A stretch of DNA of 7,582 nucleotides, from the NCBI GenBank assembly GCA_029934215.1, contig JAOZMR010000134.1:1-7582 (forward strand), in the 5' to 3' direction. Numbering within the stretch: the first letter of the stretch is position 1; every line of letters starts with the position of its first letter. Positions 5,150 through 7,582 of this stretch are shown one piece after another. A program made the translations under genes and the position numbers. Origin of the DNA: Pontiellaceae bacterium (GTDB lineage: Bacteria; Verrucomicrobiota; Kiritimatiellia; Kiritimatiellales; Tichowtungiaceae). The notes under the pieces are model-generated. The model made no database searches. It worked only from the letters and a program-made list of their open reading frames with translations, and had not been told where the DNA came from.

Positions 5150-7186
5150 ATGGTCAACCCAACCGAACTATTTGCCGAAAACGTCTTCAACATGAACATC
5201 ATGCGCGAGCGTCTTTCCGATGCAACATTCAAATCGCTCGAAAAAACCATAAACAGCGGCAAATCCCTCGATGCAGGTATCGCCGATGAAGTGGCAGAAG
5301 CCATGAAAGGCTGGGCTCTCAGCAAAGGTGCAACACACTACACCCACTGGTTCCAACCCCTCACAGGCGCAACAGCCGAAAAGCACGACTCCTTTATCTT
5401 CCCAGACTTCAAAGGCGGAATTGAAACACAATTCTCCGGCGACGAACTCATTCAAGGAGAGCCAGACGCATCCTCCTTCCCTTCCGGCGGACTGCGCGTC
5501 ACCTTCGAAGCGCGCGGCTACACAGGATGGGACCCAACCAGCCCCGCATTCATCAAATATGGCGACGCAGGTGCCGCGACCCTTTGCATCCCCACCGTGT
5601 TTTGCGGATATCACGGCGAAGCACTCGACAAAAAAACGCCGCTCCTTCGCTCCATGAAAGTTCTTTCCGAACAAACCATTCGCCTAGGTCAACTGTTTGG
5701 AATCGATTGCGGTGACGCGATGGCAAACGCCACCCTAGGTTCAGAGCAGGAGTACTTCCTCATCGACGAAGAACTCTACGCAGCACGTCCAGACCTCCAA
5801 CAAACGGGTCGAACCCTTTTCGGGAAAAGAGCCACAAAACACCAACAACTCGACGACCACTACTTCGGAGCCATCAAACCGCGAGTCGCCGCCTTCATGG
5901 CAGAACTCGACCGAGAACTCTGGAAACTCGGCGTACCCGCAAAAACACGTCACAACGAAGTCTGTCCAGCACAATTCGAACTCGCACCTGTTTTTGAAAC
6001 ACTCAACGTCTCCGTTGATCACAACATGATCACAATGGAAGTCATGAAAACCCTCGCCGAAAAACACGGCTTCGCCTGCCTCCTCCACGAAAAACCCTTT
6101 GCAGGCGTAAACGGTTCAGGCAAACACAACAACTGGTCCATCGTGGGACCAGACGGGAAAAACTGGTTAAAACCAGGCGACAACCCACACGAAAACGCCA
6201 AATTCATGACCATCATCGTCGCGCTCATCAAAGCCGTCGACACCCACGCAGCACTCCTACGCTCAACCGTCGCCTCGGCCGGCAACGATCACCGCCTCGG
6301 CGCAAACGAAGCCCCGCCAGCAGTCGTCTCCATCTTCCTTGGCGACCAGCTCACAGACATCGTTGAACAAATCGAGGCCGGAGGGGCCAGCCGATCCAAA
6401 GACGGAGGACTCATCCACCTTGGCGTTGACCTACTACCCAAACTCCCACGCGGCAACACAGACCGAAACCGCACATCGCCATTTGCCTTCACCGGCAACC
6501 GTTTCGAATTCCGAGCCGTGGGCTCCAACCAAAGCCCAGCAGGCGCAAACGTGGTCCTAAACACCATCGTTTCAGAATCCTTCGACTACATCTCCACAAA
6601 ACTCGAAAAAGCAGTAGCCGACGGAAAGGAGTTTAATCTCGCACTACAAGAAACCCTTGCTGAAATCATCAAAGAACACAAACGCATTCTTTTCGACGGC
6701 GACGGCTACACCGAAGCATGGCTCGAAGAAGCCGCAAAGCGAGGCTTGCCGAACCTCGTAGACACCGGAACAGCGCTCGAAATTCTCACCACCCAGAAAA
6801 CCAAAGACCTATTCACAAAATACAATATCCTCAGCAACGAAGAACTCGAATCACGCTACAATACCTACAAAGAAGCCTATGAAACCCTCATAACGATTGA
6901 AGCGGGCACTGCCGCAGACATCGCAAAAACCATGATCATACCCGCGACAGTCACCGCGATCCGCGAATACACAGAAGTCTCCGCCGTCAAAAGCATCACC
7001 GATAAAATGTCCGCACTGCTCGAAAAAACCGTCACCGGCGTCACGGCACTAGAAAAGGCAGACTCACCCAAAGCACAAATCAGAGCAATGAAAGAACTCC
7101 GAACATCTGTTGACGCGCTTGAAGCCATTGTTCCTGCGAACATCTGGCCGATGCCAGGCTACGCGGAAATACTTCACGTTCAGTAA
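5150..7186 (+). CDS. glnN: Type III glutamine synthetase GlnN
   Basis: ATP-dependent ligation of ammonia to glutamate, forming glutamine; the main ammonium assimilation step, in the cytoplasm. At 678 aa it is far longer than GSI or GSII (about 350-470) and close to GSIII (about 690-730). GSIII landmarks are present in order: YTHWFQPLTG at 64-73, PSGGLRVTFEARGYTGWD at 111-128, GSEQEYFLID at 198-206, NEVCPAQFELAPVFE at 269-283, KPFAGVNGSGKHNNWS at 315-330 and NRTSPFAFTGNRFEFRAVGS at 440-459. The EQE, NEV/QFE, GSGKHNN and RFEFR blocks supply the metal, glutamate and ATP sites of the beta-grasp and catalytic domains. The C-terminal part beyond about 480 is helical, as in GSIII. AAGGAG at 5139-5144, 5 nt before ATG, supports the start. 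It stands alone with its own promoter and terminator. No adenylylation enzyme, PII or ammonium transporter gene is nearby. Codons strongly prefer C in third position, suggesting high expression. Confidence 0.96.
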   Translation: MVNPTELFAENVFNMNIMRERLSDATFKSLEKTINSGKSLDAGIADEVAEAMKGWALSKGATHYTHWFQPLTGATAEKHDSFIFPDFKGGIETQFSGDELIQGEPDASSFPSGGLRVTFEARGYTGWDPTSPAFIKYGDAGAATLCIPTVFCGYHGEALDKKTPLLRSMKVLSEQTIRLGQLFGIDCGDAMANATLGSEQEYFLIDEELYAARPDLQQTGRTLFGKRATKHQQLDDHYFGAIKPRVAAFMAELDRELWKLGVPAKTRHNEVCPAQFELAPVFETLNVSVDHNMITMEVMKTLAEKHGFACLLHEKPFAGVNGSGKHNNWSIVGPDGKNWLKPGDNPHENAKFMTIIVALIKAVDTHAALLRSTVASAGNDHRLGANEAPPAVVSIFLGDQLTDIVEQIEAGGASRSKDGGLIHLGVDLLPKLPRGNTDRNRTSPFAFTGNRFEFRAVGSNQSPAGANVVLNTIVSESFDYISTKLEKAVADGKEFNLALQETLAEIIKEHKRILFDGDGYTEAWLEEAAKRGLPNLVDTGTALEILTTQKTKDLFTKYNILSNEELESRYNTYKEAYETLITIEAGTAADIAKTMIIPATVTAIREYTEVSAVKSITDKMSALLEKTVTGVTALEKADSPKAQIRAMKELRTSVDALEAIVPANIWPMPGYAEILHVQ

Positions 7187-7192
7187 AACAGA

Positions 7193-7250
7193 GAAGAGAT
7201 TAAACGCAAAACCCTCTGCGTTTAATCTCTTCCAATGGTTGGAATTTTTT
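7193..7250 (+). terminator. Tandem-hairpin terminator after glnN
   Basis: The outer hairpin is a perfect 16-bp stem: 7193-7208 (GAAGAGATTAAACGCA) with 7217-7232, loop 7209-7216. It begins 6 nt after the glnN stop and has no T-tract of its own. A second hairpin, TTCCAA (7230-7235) loop TGG TTGGAA (7239-7244), is followed at once by six T residues (7245-7250) and is the actual terminator form. The two share 7230-7232, so they cannot both be fully paired. The long stem may protect the mRNA 3' end. Confidence 0.85.
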
Positions 7251-7528
7251 CTGTCAATCGACAATGCCACATCCTCCAAAGAACCCACCCCGCCTGCGGC
7301 ACCCCTCCTAATCGGTGGGAGGTTAAGCGCAAATTCCTTTATTCGCATGGTTAAAGTGCGGTTACCCCAACTTTTAGGGCCACAGGCTAACCCAAGTTTC
7401 CCCGTTTTTCGCGCAAACCACTACAAACACGCGTTCTAATAAAATTTTAGGTACTACATTTGATTCGTTTTACATTTTAATGAGCTGATTTTTAGTGGAT
7501 TATTGACTCTTAGTTTTTCATAAATTTG
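7251..7528. other. Non-coding stretch with a GC-rich nested repeat patch
   Basis: No convincing gene lies here. At 7284-7322 several short pairings nest or compete: CCCACC (7284-7289) with GGTGGG (7314-7319), CCGC (7290-7293) with GCGG (7296-7299), and CCTCC (7304-7308) with GGAGG (7318-7322). The CCGCCTGCGGCACCCCTCC part looks like the decayed arm of a REP-type interspersed repeat, but I cannot confirm that. From about 7430 the sequence turns AT-rich, as a promoter region might, yet no -35/-10 pair with proper spacing was found. Confidence 0.35.
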
Positions 7529-7582
7529 CCAGCCCTCATACAAAACGCTGATTTCTGGGTTTTGCCTCGCAACTTGAATGTC
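7529..7582 (+). repeat. Copy 2 of the ~51-nt interspersed direct repeat, cut by the window edge
   Basis: Positions 7529-7579 match 687-737 without gaps (37 of 51 identical), in the same orientation and 6842 bp away. The arms differ in sequence from copy 1 but can still pair: GATTTC (7550-7555) with GAATGTC (7576-7582), using one G-T pair and one bulged T. The element may continue past the window, so its right end is unknown. Confidence 0.55.

Noticed and set aside
7110..7439. 109-codon open frame over the glnN end and beyond
   Set aside because: It starts inside glnN in another frame and runs through the terminator hairpins; no family features.
1..7582. CRISPR array, tRNA, rRNA, toxin-antitoxin pair or other defence system
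   Set aside because: No regularly spaced repeats, cloverleaf or rRNA-like segments, and no small gene pairs of that kind were found on either strand.

Overview
The window is bacterial and chromosomal. It comes from a Gram-negative (outer-membrane, lipid A-making) organism: it carries lpxD and a Skp/OmpH-type periplasmic chaperone. A long type III glutamine synthetase (GlnN family), no PII or Amt neighbours, and a compact fabG-acpP-fabF-ompH-lpxD arrangement would fit the PVC group (Kiritimatiellota, Lentisphaerae or Verrucomicrobia), but that assignment is inference from general knowledge. All recognisable genes are on the + strand.

Layout. (1) 1-875 is a gene-poor, decayed flank. It holds a 17-codon protein tail at the left edge, a 12-C homopolymer, the degenerate C-terminus of an ISAs1-type transposase, a strong three-arm inverted repeat, a ~51-nt repeat element, and then a promoter with a perfect TTGACA -35 box. 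(2) 876-4908 is a five-gene cluster: fabG, acpP, fabF, skp/ompH-like and lpxD. An intrinsic terminator sits between acpP and fabF, and the last three genes are chained by two ATGA stop/start overlaps. (3) 4909-5149 is a 241-nt gap with an extended -10 promoter and a small inverted repeat. (4) 5150-7186 is a complete glnN, ended by a 16-bp perfect hairpin that runs into a second short hairpin with a T-tract. (5) 7251-7582 is non-coding. It has a small GC-rich nested structure and, at the right edge, a second diverged copy of the ~51-nt element in the same orientation.

How the genes work together. FabG reduces 3-ketoacyl-ACP to (R)-3-hydroxyacyl-ACP, AcpP carries the chain, and FabF elongates it. 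LpxD takes an (R)-3-hydroxyacyl group from ACP to N-acylate UDP-3-O-acyl-glucosamine in lipid A synthesis. The cluster therefore pairs production of the hydroxyacyl donor with its use for outer-membrane lipid, and adds a periplasmic chaperone for outer-membrane proteins. The terminator after acpP would let ACP be made in excess of the downstream enzymes. glnN looks like an independent nitrogen-assimilation gene with its own promoter and terminator.

I found no new defence or mobile system. The least explained items are the paired ~51-nt repeats, whose variable arms change in a way that keeps a stem, and the three-arm inverted repeat upstream of the fab promoter.
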